Shown piece after piece: positions 54,055 to 61,968 of a DNA stretch of 64,000 nt. Origin of the DNA: Gracilaria gracilis (taxonomy: Eukaryota > Rhodophyta > Florideophyceae > Gracilariales > Gracilariaceae). The stretch covers positions 620,001 to 684,000 of the forward strand of contig JARGSG010000223.1 in assembly GCA_030374805.1 (NCBI GenBank), given 5' to 3'. The notes under the pieces were generated by a model, which ran no database searches, was not told the DNA's origin, and was given only the letters and a program-made list of their open reading frames with translations. How positions within the stretch are numbered: the stretch's first letter is position 1; every line of letters begins with the position of its first letter. The translations under genes and the position numbers were made by a program.

Positions 54055-56802
54055 TTAGAATATCGCTTCCTGTCGTTGGAGGTAGGCCTTGCTCTCCGAC
54101 TGGAAGCTTAAGTCTCCCAATTTGAGATTCCAACTCGTAAATCGTCGCTTTTCTCTTAAGGAGTCCCGCGAATGACCTCGAAGATCGTCACATTGAGCGT
54201 TGGTATTCGTAATGAAGCGAATCACAGCAAGGGTTGTCGCAGGGAGTGAAAGAACTTGAAGTGCAACATGATGGAGATCTGGAGTGTTTCCCCCGTATTT
54301 CGTCCACCAAACCAAAGGGTCTTCATAGTTAATCCCCATAGAGGGATTTGACTTCGATGAAGTCTCCAACAGATGCAGCTTTGACTTCAAAAATTCAGGC
54401 AATTCTCTTCCTAAAGCTAACTCGGCATGGTAGTACTTATCTCTCGCAACCTGTATGGCTCGGGACAAAATTTCGTCTCTCGAAAGGAAACTTGTATCTA
54501 CATCAACAGTTGGATTCAGAATTGCGGCGAGGTAACAAATATCGCTTACGATTGGGGGAAGGCCGTTTGGCCCTTCCCTGAACAGTCTCGTGAATACGTG
54601 CTCTTTCAGTGTTCGAAATTCTTTGCTGCGCTGCTCGTCATGAGTTTGCATATCACTGAAAGCCCTAGTGCAGTCGTAAAGAACATATCCTATAGATCGT
54701 GACTGAACAATCCTTGGCATCGCTGATAATGTGGACCAATGCTGCATTGCATCATCGCTGCAATATAGAGATATAAGGTTTGTCAGAGGCTTAAGAAAGG
54801 TAACAAAATCTTTCAAGTCCTTCAGATAAGATGGGGACAAAAGGAGACGCACAACTTCGCGACACAGAATAATATTCCCACAGTTTTCCTCAGACAGAGA
54901 AGTCATAAACTTGTGCATCTCCCTCACGCGGTGCTTGTAAGATTGACCAGCTTGTGCTGTACGAAGTAAGTTGCCTGTGCAAATCGCGATTTGTACAGCA
55001 TGGGAAGAGTACCAGAAAAACTCGGAACTAAAACCAGACACACTGGAAATGTACCTATGATATATATCCTTCTCTGAATCCGAGCCTCCAAACAAACGAC
55101 TTCCGGTAGACCCATTGGACTGCCCTAGAAAAAAGGAAGCGATGATTCTGTTTCTCCTGTGAACTCGAGTCAGAAAGGGTGTTTTGCTTAGCATTTCTCT
55201 ACATAGCGCGTCAACTTCTCGACATAAGTCTAATGTCCAATCGTAAGAGCCCCTCGTCTGTGGAGAGGACAATAACAGTCTACTTCCAATAGGTCGACTC
55301 AATAGAATGTGGCGAAACTGGACCGAAACTTGATTCTCCGCTTCGTCAATTATACTTGACAAACAGGTCGAAGACGGGTCGAAGCCACAACTTCTGGAAC
55401 CCATGTACGACACTTGGGCTGCTTCTGACTCAGTGTAAGGAGTAAAGCAAAAGTATGAGGCTACAGGCATGTCATGTCTTGGATCAGAAGGGCAAACACC
55501 GCGATTCGAGTACATTGGATTCTCAGGTTCTGCGAAGCAAATAATCAGATGCCCATTATATCGATGGCGCGATATGCGTGTGCTCAAACCGTCGATGATA
55601 TCCGAACGCGACGAATTCGTGAGGCACTCCATCAATTCCCCCTCTGACGGAAACCTTGTTAGCATATCAGAACTGGATGTGACGCCAGCTTTGCCTACTT
55701 TCGCAACTCGTTGGAACCGGTAGTACGGCACTCGGCGAAACACAGGACTTTCTACGAATCGAAAACAAATGTGATATGCTAGCAAAAACCGTACGGCTGA
55801 AGACATCCTGTCTGGTAGTTTTGAATTAGTCCATTGTTTGCCACATTGCGAATGTCTGAGAAGTTCTGACACGGTTTCACTAACAACTGAGACGCACGGA
55901 TTATAGCGCTTCAAGCAGAGGTTGCTTGGGTGCAGACCGTTTAAAGATTTTCCCTTCACTTCGATGGGTATGGACGCTCTTGGTAGTAAGAATTTCGCTT
56001 CCCTCAGTTGCCCATGTGGAAACACTTGACTGCGCTTAACTTCAACTTCCCCAATACTGTTGCCGCATGCACTGCTCAATCGTAGGGTTTGCTGACGAGT
56101 ACGTCTGCTCTTTTCAACCCGGGAAAGAGGGCTGAGTGTGCTAGACGTTGTTCCCCTTGATTTGTTCTCTAACGAATATGACGGTTGCGTGGAATCACGA
56201 ATTGCACGGGTCTTTGCAACCAAATTCACCGTGGGATATATGCTGGTCTTCAGACACCGACTTTCATCATAAGAGCTTCGTGGGCAAGTGCGAAACGTTG
56301 GATTAACAGCCTGTGTAGTGCGATAGTTCCCAACACCATCATTCCCAGTCGAAAAAGGCGTGCCACCCGGCAAGAAGAGTCCCGTTGGGGGCTTTCGCAT
56401 ACCGACAGATTCCTTCACGTGATCCGGGGCACGACACGCTTTACGGATGTGACGACTCAAATACGTAGGGTTCTCTGACTTATCTCGTGAAATGAACGAA
56501 CAAAAGCGACATTGGTTCCCGAGAAACATCCCGTCTTCATCTTCCATACGGGTGTAATATGCGAAGATCGAGGAGCGCGGACGACCACGACGTCTACGGG
56601 ACTCTGTAGTAGAGGTGCAAAGGTCTGCGAGAGTGTCATTATCGTTCGCAATGCGCTCAGTTATATGAATTGGAGGGCCTTGGCCCAAGGCCCACGGTGG
56701 CATGGCATCATCTGTGGGCTCTATGCGCTCCATGGTAGGGTCCTGATCATTTGACGTACAATGTACACTTTGGAGGCTCTCGTTCATCGTGGACGGGGAC
56801 AA
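54055..56802 (-). CDS. BED zinc finger / hAT-transposase-like protein (915 aa)
   Basis: A long uninterrupted frame. Residues 69-77 (RRRRGRPRS) form an AT-hook. Residues 78-125 form a BED-type zinc finger with Cys98, Cys101, His118 and Cys123. The central part is helical and only faintly like the hAT catalytic fold. Near residue 700 are FLKPLTNLISLYCSDDA and the following helices, as in hAT proteins. The C terminus has DPLVWWTKYGGNTPDLHHVA followed by LQVLSLPATTLAVIRF, the hAT dimerisation domain, where active transposases have SSAxSERxFS. Zinc finger plus dimerisation domain without that motif suggests either an inactive autonomous element or a domesticated DNA-binding protein. No terminal repeats were located. 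The intact frame among decayed neighbours favours selection or youth. Confidence 0.75.
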   Translation of the reverse strand: MSPSTMNESLQSVHCTSNDQDPTMERIEPTDDAMPPWALGQGPPIHITERIANDNDTLADLCTSTTESRRRRGRPRSSIFAYYTRMEDEDGMFLGNQCRFCSFISRDKSENPTYLSRHIRKACRAPDHVKESVGMRKPPTGLFLPGGTPFSTGNDGVGNYRTTQAVNPTFRTCPRSSYDESRCLKTSIYPTVNLVAKTRAIRDSTQPSYSLENKSRGTTSSTLSPLSRVEKSRRTRQQTLRLSSACGNSIGEVEVKRSQVFPHGQLREAKFLLPRASIPIEVKGKSLNGLHPSNLCLKRYNPCVSVVSETVSELLRHSQCGKQWTNSKLPDRMSSAVRFLLAYHICFRFVESPVFRRVPYYRFQRVAKVGKAGVTSSSDMLTRFPSEGELMECLTNSSRSDIIDGLSTRISRHRYNGHLIICFAEPENPMYSNRGVCPSDPRHDMPVASYFCFTPYTESEAAQVSYMGSRSCGFDPSSTCLSSIIDEAENQVSVQFRHILLSRPIGSRLLLSSPQTRGSYDWTLDLCREVDALCREMLSKTPFLTRVHRRNRIIASFFLGQSNGSTGSRLFGGSDSEKDIYHRYISSVSGFSSEFFWYSSHAVQIAICTGNLLRTAQAGQSYKHRVREMHKFMTSLSEENCGNIILCREVVRLLLSPSYLKDLKDFVTFLKPLTNLISLYCSDDAMQHWSTLSAMPRIVQSRSIGYVLYDCTRAFSDMQTHDEQRSKEFRTLKEHVFTRLFREGPNGLPPIVSDICYLAAILNPTVDVDTSFLSRDEILSRAIQVARDKYYHAELALGRELPEFLKSKLHLLETSSKSNPSMGINYEDPLVWWTKYGGNTPDLHHVALQVLSLPATTLAVIRFITNTNAQCDDLRGHSRDSLREKRRFTSWNLKLGDLSFQSESKAYLQRQEAIF

Positions 56803-58525
56803 CCAAATCGAAGTGAGAAACTAAAGTGCAGGTTCTATTGACAAACAGTAGCTCTATCTACGGTTACGAGAACACGACTGTGCCACAGGGAAGGAGCAAA
56901 ATGCAATCCGGGAGTTTGGAGGCACGGCGGCTACAGTACTCTCACAACAGTAGAGCTAACTTTCCGTGTAATGTTACAACGGTACGACTGTACCAAGTTG
57001 GTAGTACCCAACCTGGAGTTGGTACCGTTGGTACCGTTGGTACCAACGGTATTCTACCAACAGTAAAGGGTTAACGTTCCCACACTATTTTTGAACCCAC
57101 ATTATTTGCAGCACTGGGTACAGTACACGTAGTCTGACTTGTCACTGACAGTGCATGAAGTTGACGAGTATTGGGCTCTTCTCATTTGCTACGCGCTGAG
57201 GCTCAGGCATGAGCCCAACGATGTCTATCCCTGATGAACGTCTCGGGAGATCCCAATGTTGCTCTAGCTAGAAGCGGATGTAACCAGGGGTTCCCAAACG
57301 AGCGTCTTTAGCGTTCCGGATAATCGGTCTCGAGGTGCTTGGCGTGTCTGCTGTGGCAGTGCATCCCACGAGAGGGCTCACCAGATGGGACATTTGGTAG
57401 AAAGATGGCGAAAATATCGCGGGGAATAGCAATCGCCTCAATGTTACTTACCTACACTGCGCCCAACACCACACCCCACTTCGTAACCCTGGTGTAGCGC
57501 TGAGCGCTACCCGGCAGCATTCTACCGCCATGTCCACTCATCATTCAATGCTCAGACCGCCGACAACTAACAAGCCATTGCACCGTGCAGGTGTGACGCA
57601 TAGTCTCTCAAGACCCTTGCGCAGGACAGGAAACTACACGGTGTTCAAGGAAACTGGAATTTAGCGTTTGCGATGAGGCCGGCTCAACCCTCAAAACTTC
57701 AGATGGCGACCGCGGCGAAGGACGGTAGCAAAGCATAATGCTATAAGATACGTCCCGTTTGCTTTCTCATGTAATTCAAGAAGAAAAAGAAACAGCGCAA
57801 ACAAGCGCAGCACTACGATGTGAAAGTAGGTGGGGAAGGGCGCAAATCTTTTGGCCCTGTTAGCCTCCTGAGACAAGACTCCATGTGAGTTAAAGCTACA
57901 AAAACTACCAGTTTACGTGTTCTGCTCCTGAGGCCAAGCTTCGTTCTGTCAGATCATCTCATGATGACTTGACGTATCAATGTGTGCCGAGATTTTCAAG
58001 ATTTGGGCTCGATCTCTTTGAATGCCGGAGGCGTGTGGTCTGAGGCGGGTTTCCTTGCAGTCAGGGAGTCGGGAGTAGGGGGTTTAGGGCGGGGGTGAGG
58101 GTGGAGGGTGGAGGGTTGAGACTAGTGGAAACGACCACTGCACTGCTTGCATGTACAGAGAAGCTATCTATCGTGTGTCTGCGCTAGACACTATAGAACG
58201 GTGTATCGTCGTTACAGATGTTGTGTTCGTTAGTCACGGCTTTTGCGGCTATCATACAGAATTCCTGAGCATTTCGTGTCCTCCTGTAGGTTACTTGCGA
58301 TGTTGTTCCTGTCACGTGGTTGCCAATTCTCACAAGCTCCACTACGAAGTTGCAAGTTCCGATATAAAGCGTGTGTGTCCTTTGCTGATCACCATCTCGT
58401 AAGAAGCAACGCTTGTGAAGCTCCACCTTTAGCAAAGGGCCCTGCACTCTCGACTGTTCATGCATGTTCGATCTAACAAATAAGGTCCTTCTTCCTCTAC
58501 ATTTCTATAGGCGGCACAAGAAAGA
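56803..58525. other. Intergenic between divergent hAT-like and LPMO-like genes
   Basis: Likely carries promoters of both neighbours. The tandem palindromic motif at 57018-57051 lies about 220 bases upstream of the hAT-like start. A G-rich stretch (58076-58115, GGGTGAGGGTGGAGGGTGG and so on) lies upstream of the LPMO-like gene and could form a quadruplex. No gene supported. Confidence 0.5.
57018..57051. repeat. Tandem GGTACCGTT repeat ending in a palindrome
   Basis: GTTGGTACCGTTGGTACC, a further GTTGGTACC unit, and then the inverse AACGGTA. Related to 31912-31925 and 34398-34425. Confidence 0.65.
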
Positions 58526-59761
58526 ATGTCAGCTACACCACAGACACTCCGCAAAGGTATGGGCTTCAATCAAGTTATTCACTCGTATCTTTTCCTCTTT
58601 GGGCTGTTAACTCTGAAAGTGCTTCCCTCCACGTTAGCACATAGCTTCATGGTCGTCCCTCGAGCCGACTTCTCCCATTTCAATAAGCCAGAATGTCGTT
58701 TAGGAGGCCCGTCTCACTCCCCGAATGATACATGTACGGGACCCTGTATCCCCCGAAACACCTGGCAACATAGTCCTAATCCTCGTCGTACACTCTTGAA
58801 AAGGGGACAAATCATATCGGTAGTCTGGACGAAAAACAATCATCACGGAGGCTTTGTTCGGCTTTCATTGGTTCCGGAAGCACTTCGAATGAATCATCAA
58901 GCGCACAGTCGCATGGCTTTTCGTTACGCATGTTTCGATTCTGATCCCCATCGCTGCAAGTTTGACACATCGTTCCAGCGTACTTGTGGAACTCAGCATC
59001 TGCTCCTCCGAACTAAGGTACAAATTCCTTATTCGTATCCGGATGGTGATTATGTTCTTGGGTGGGCTTGGTTTGGTGGCCTAAACTGGTATGGGCTTCA
59101 TTCTTATTTTGGTGACTACTGGAGTTGCGCTGATGTGCGAATTAGAGGTGGCCCTCTCCGGAAGTCTTACGTACCCGTTTTTCATCCTGGGGAAAATGTC
59201 TCAGCTTCGGGTCCAAAGGCACCAGGCTGCTGGGCTGGTGTTAATATGCTGGGAATATGTTACCGAGAGCCCTGTGTTTCACACGTCGGCGGATATTTCA
59301 AGCCATATCCTTTCAATGAGTCTCGGGCGCCGCTTCCGATACTCGCGAGAGATTCTCCATATTCCAACCCATTTCATATCCCAGACATGAATTTGAATTT
59401 GTCTTTGGCACATGATGAGCGTGAAGCGCATGTCACGGTCCTGAAAATGATCGACTTGCGTTCTGGAACGGTTCTTGAAACGGAGTTTTACAAAACTGTG
59501 CTGATCGAAAAAGAAACGATGTTGACTTTCAAGGCATTTGTCAGAGGCCCCGCTCTTTATCTAGATTTCTTCTTGGATGACGTTTTCATACGAAGAGAAC
59601 GGCATACGCCATACCTTATGTTTGGAGATCACGAAGGGAATATATCCTTCTGGAAGAACCCTGTGTTTGAGGAATGGGTCAAACTCACAATTGTGGTTAC
59701 TGCTCGAAACGGAAGTACCACCTCAAAGATTTACTGGCTCCGTTTGACCACGGCTACCTAA
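58526..59761 (+). CDS. Secreted lytic polysaccharide monooxygenase-like protein (411 aa)
   Basis: LPMOs are secreted copper enzymes that oxidatively cleave polysaccharides using an N-terminal histidine brace. Here a hydrophobic signal (about residues 17-38, YLFLFGLLTLKVLPSTLA) precedes His39, so cleavage after LA would leave HSFMVVPRADF with His at position 1. The second brace histidine fits NNHHGGF (His106 or 107). The block PDGDYVLGWAWFGGLNWYG followed by YFGDYWSCADVRI (Tyr198 region) matches the axial-residue strand of LPMOs. Cys70 and Cys74 (TCTGPC) are also typical. About 200 further residues form a second domain of unknown type, perhaps carbohydrate-binding. The substrate is unknown; cell-wall cellulose or galactans are candidates. 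Met12 is an alternative start. The CAZy family number cannot be fixed by eye. Confidence 0.78.
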   Translation: MSATPQTLRKGMGFNQVIHSYLFLFGLLTLKVLPSTLAHSFMVVPRADFSHFNKPECRLGGPSHSPNDTCTGPCIPRNTWQHSPNPRRTLLKRGQIISVVWTKNNHHGGFVRLSLVPEALRMNHQAHSRMAFRYACFDSDPHRCKFDTSFQRTCGTQHLLLRTKVQIPYSYPDGDYVLGWAWFGGLNWYGLHSYFGDYWSCADVRIRGGPLRKSYVPVFHPGENVSASGPKAPGCWAGVNMLGICYREPCVSHVGGYFKPYPFNESRAPLPILARDSPYSNPFHIPDMNLNLSLAHDEREAHVTVLKMIDLRSGTVLETEFYKTVLIEKETMLTFKAFVRGPALYLDFFLDDVFIRRERHTPYLMFGDHEGNISFWKNPVFEEWVKLTIVVTARNGSTTSKIYWLRLTTAT

Positions 59762-59984
59762 GGGCTCGAGCTTACCGTCACTCATCCTCTACGTTTGTTC
59801 GAATCGTTTAGCATAGACTTGCATGATAAAGAGTAAACAGCTATACATGTGGACCTCTTGATGAGGAAATAATCACACCTAGTCTGATACGAATTCGCAC
59901 TCAACCACGGCAACAATCGCATGAATTCCTTGGTGGCATTGTCTTCGAATAGAAAGACCAAAACAAAAGCAGACAAGCAAGCCT

Positions 59985-60174
59985 ACATTTACCGGAGAGG
60001 CTTGTGTCTACCTTCAAGTCGTGAACGCCAGGACAAATCCGTTTCTAGTATTGTTAGAAAATGGCCCGTTAGAGTGTTGGCCTTTCTGGTGAGAGAGCGT
60101 TTCTTTGAACAGAAACGTTCTGCACCAAGCCATAATTGAGCTAGTGCACTCATAAACAGAGAGAGAGAGAGAGA
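59985..60174 (+). mobile_element. LINE 3' fragment with (GA)n tail
   Basis: RRGLCLPSSRERQDKSVSS then IVRKWPVRVLAFLVRERFFE parallels the end of the LINE frame at 50512-51234. A stop follows, then CTAGTGCAC and CAGAGAGAGAGAGAGAGA. TACCG occurs just before the fragment (59988-59992) and just after the tail (60175-60179), a possible 5-bp target duplication. Confidence 0.7.
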
Positions 60175-60224
60175 TACCGCCGGTAAATGCATTTTAGTCT
60201 TGTGCAACCAACCCCTCTGTAACA

Positions 60225-61700
60225 ATGATAAGAACTTTACAGTACCTGGTGCACAGCCAGGGTGCACAGTATCCAACCTTACAAGTACCGTTGTATCTTT
60301 TGGAAACACGTGGCTTACGGAACGAAATGATTTGGCGTTCACGCTACCCTTTAAAAGTTAGATCTACCGGTACGAGTCGTACCGTACGACGGCATCTAGA
60401 TAGATATACCCTTGGTAGCTTTGAATGGGACGCAACGGACCAGATCGGTCCGAGACGGCACCATTTTGTCTCGTGCAAGAGCATTCCATTTGATTCGTGG
60501 CAGGACATTCAAACTCTAATGGCAAATGTAAGGGACTCCTCCTACTCAAGTTCTAAGATGCTTGGCACTAGTAATGTTTCGGCCGAATGTCAGAATGGGT
60601 GTCCCAGGGATGAAGAGCATCCGCACTTGCAGTTGCATGACGAACTTCGTCGCGATCTCGTTCCCGTATCCTTGGAAAACGTACCGCGGCTTGTCCTAGT
60701 AGCTGCTACTCCGAATTCAAAACGAGCTCGGGCTGCTTTGCCAAGGTTGCTGGCCTACCTATCGTCACAGCCGGATGTCCTAGTTGCCGTTGACAAGACA
60801 CTGTCACCTTTTTGTCCTGATTCGACGGCAACTGTTCGACCTGCTGTAGACAGCGAGCATGAACGAATTCCCGCTCAGTATGATGCTTCGGAGGTTGATC
60901 TTGTGATTTGCATTGGAGGAGACGGGCTCATATTTCACGTTCTTCACAAGTTCTTTCCTACTCGCGTTCCACCATTCGTTCCCTTTAACATGGGCTCCTT
61001 GGGATTTCTTACACCGTTTGATTTTGGAAGTTTTGAGCAACACATAGCTGCAATTCTTTGTGGCACCAACAAGACTCTAACGACTCGAATGCGTCTAAAA
61101 TGTGTTGTGTCGCGATGTGGATCCCGTTCTGCTTGTGTGCATAACTTTCACCACAATGTGTTGACTGGCGGACCGGCACGGGGAGTTGAAGAGTTTCATG
61201 TTCTGAATGAGTTAGTGATTGATCGTGGCCCAGCACCGTACCTCTCAAACTTAGAGGTTTTGGCAGATGATTGCCCTGTCACTCGAGTCCAAGGTGATGG
61301 ACTAATCGTTGCGACACCTACTGGTTCCACTGCATATTCATTGTCATCCGGAGGTAGCATGGTACACCCCAGCGTGCCAGCAATACTCTTCACACCCATT
61401 TGTCCTCACTCTCTTTCGTTTCGCCCTGTTCTCTTCCCAGATCATGTGACACTGCAGATAAAGGTACCGAAAGACTCCCGGGCGACAGCATGGGTTAGTT
61501 TTGATGGGCGTCACCGAATGGAGTTGATGAAAGGGGACAAAGTAGTCATAAGTGCATCTCCGTGGGCTGTGCCTACGTTCAACAAAAAAGACTCTACCAA
61601 CGACTGGTTTGCAAGCGTAAGCCAATGCTTGAGATGGAACGAACGCGTGATTCAAGGTGCAAGTGAAACCCAAGACTGTGAGAGCATTCACGAAGCATAG
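60225..61700 (+). CDS. NAD kinase (491 aa as listed)
   Basis: Phosphorylates NAD+ to NADP+ with ATP. The catalytic domain begins near residue 154 (PRLVLVAATPNSKRARAALP). It has the GGDG motif at 231-234 (VICIGGDGLIFHV; most members have Thr after it, here Leu). NMGSLGFLTPFDF follows at 255-267. Then come the second glycine-rich block QGDGLIVATPTGSTAYSLSSG and VHPSVPAILFTPICPHSLSF, all diagnostic of the family. The C-terminal strand region (WVSFDGRHRMELMKGDKVVI) is also normal. Residues 1-150 are not conserved and may include leader sequence; Met35, Met99 or Met112 could be the true start. No clear transit peptide. The compartment is therefore open. The gene begins 51 bases after a LINE fragment's tail, and it faces the next gene tail-to-tail. 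Confidence 0.88.
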   Translation: MIRTLQYLVHSQGAQYPTLQVPLYLLETRGLRNEMIWRSRYPLKVRSTGTSRTVRRHLDRYTLGSFEWDATDQIGPRRHHFVSCKSIPFDSWQDIQTLMANVRDSSYSSSKMLGTSNVSAECQNGCPRDEEHPHLQLHDELRRDLVPVSLENVPRLVLVAATPNSKRARAALPRLLAYLSSQPDVLVAVDKTLSPFCPDSTATVRPAVDSEHERIPAQYDASEVDLVICIGGDGLIFHVLHKFFPTRVPPFVPFNMGSLGFLTPFDFGSFEQHIAAILCGTNKTLTTRMRLKCVVSRCGSRSACVHNFHHNVLTGGPARGVEEFHVLNELVIDRGPAPYLSNLEVLADDCPVTRVQGDGLIVATPTGSTAYSLSSGGSMVHPSVPAILFTPICPHSLSFRPVLFPDHVTLQIKVPKDSRATAWVSFDGRHRMELMKGDKVVISASPWAVPTFNKKDSTNDWFASVSQCLRWNERVIQGASETQDCESIHEA

Positions 61701-61968
61701 TTTAGGGGCGGTAAGATGGAAACAGCTACACCTTAAATTTCCATTCGTTCCCCGAATCACAGAATCTGCTAGCGAGTTTGAGTTCATTCATGTAAGTCTA
61801 TGAAACTACATTCGTATCTGCCCTCTCTTCACGTGCGGAATTAGGAATGAGAATTCCTCCAAGTAGCCGCCAAACACTATCTGGTACAACTTCCGTTGAG
61901 GACCAGCATTAACTGAAAGAACACTTCGTCGATTTCTACGCTACTCTTGTGGCCCGCATGCATGAGAG
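61701..61968. terminator. Convergent 3' region between NAD kinase and hemerythrin-like gene
   Basis: 268 bases separate the stop codons of two convergent genes, so both transcripts must end here or overlap. No specific signal is assigned. Confidence 0.4.

Noticed and set aside
47286-61700. TIR (possible NADase) and NAD kinase in one region as an NAD-based system
   Set aside because: They are 10 kb apart with unrelated genes and transposon fragments between; nothing in the sequence links them.
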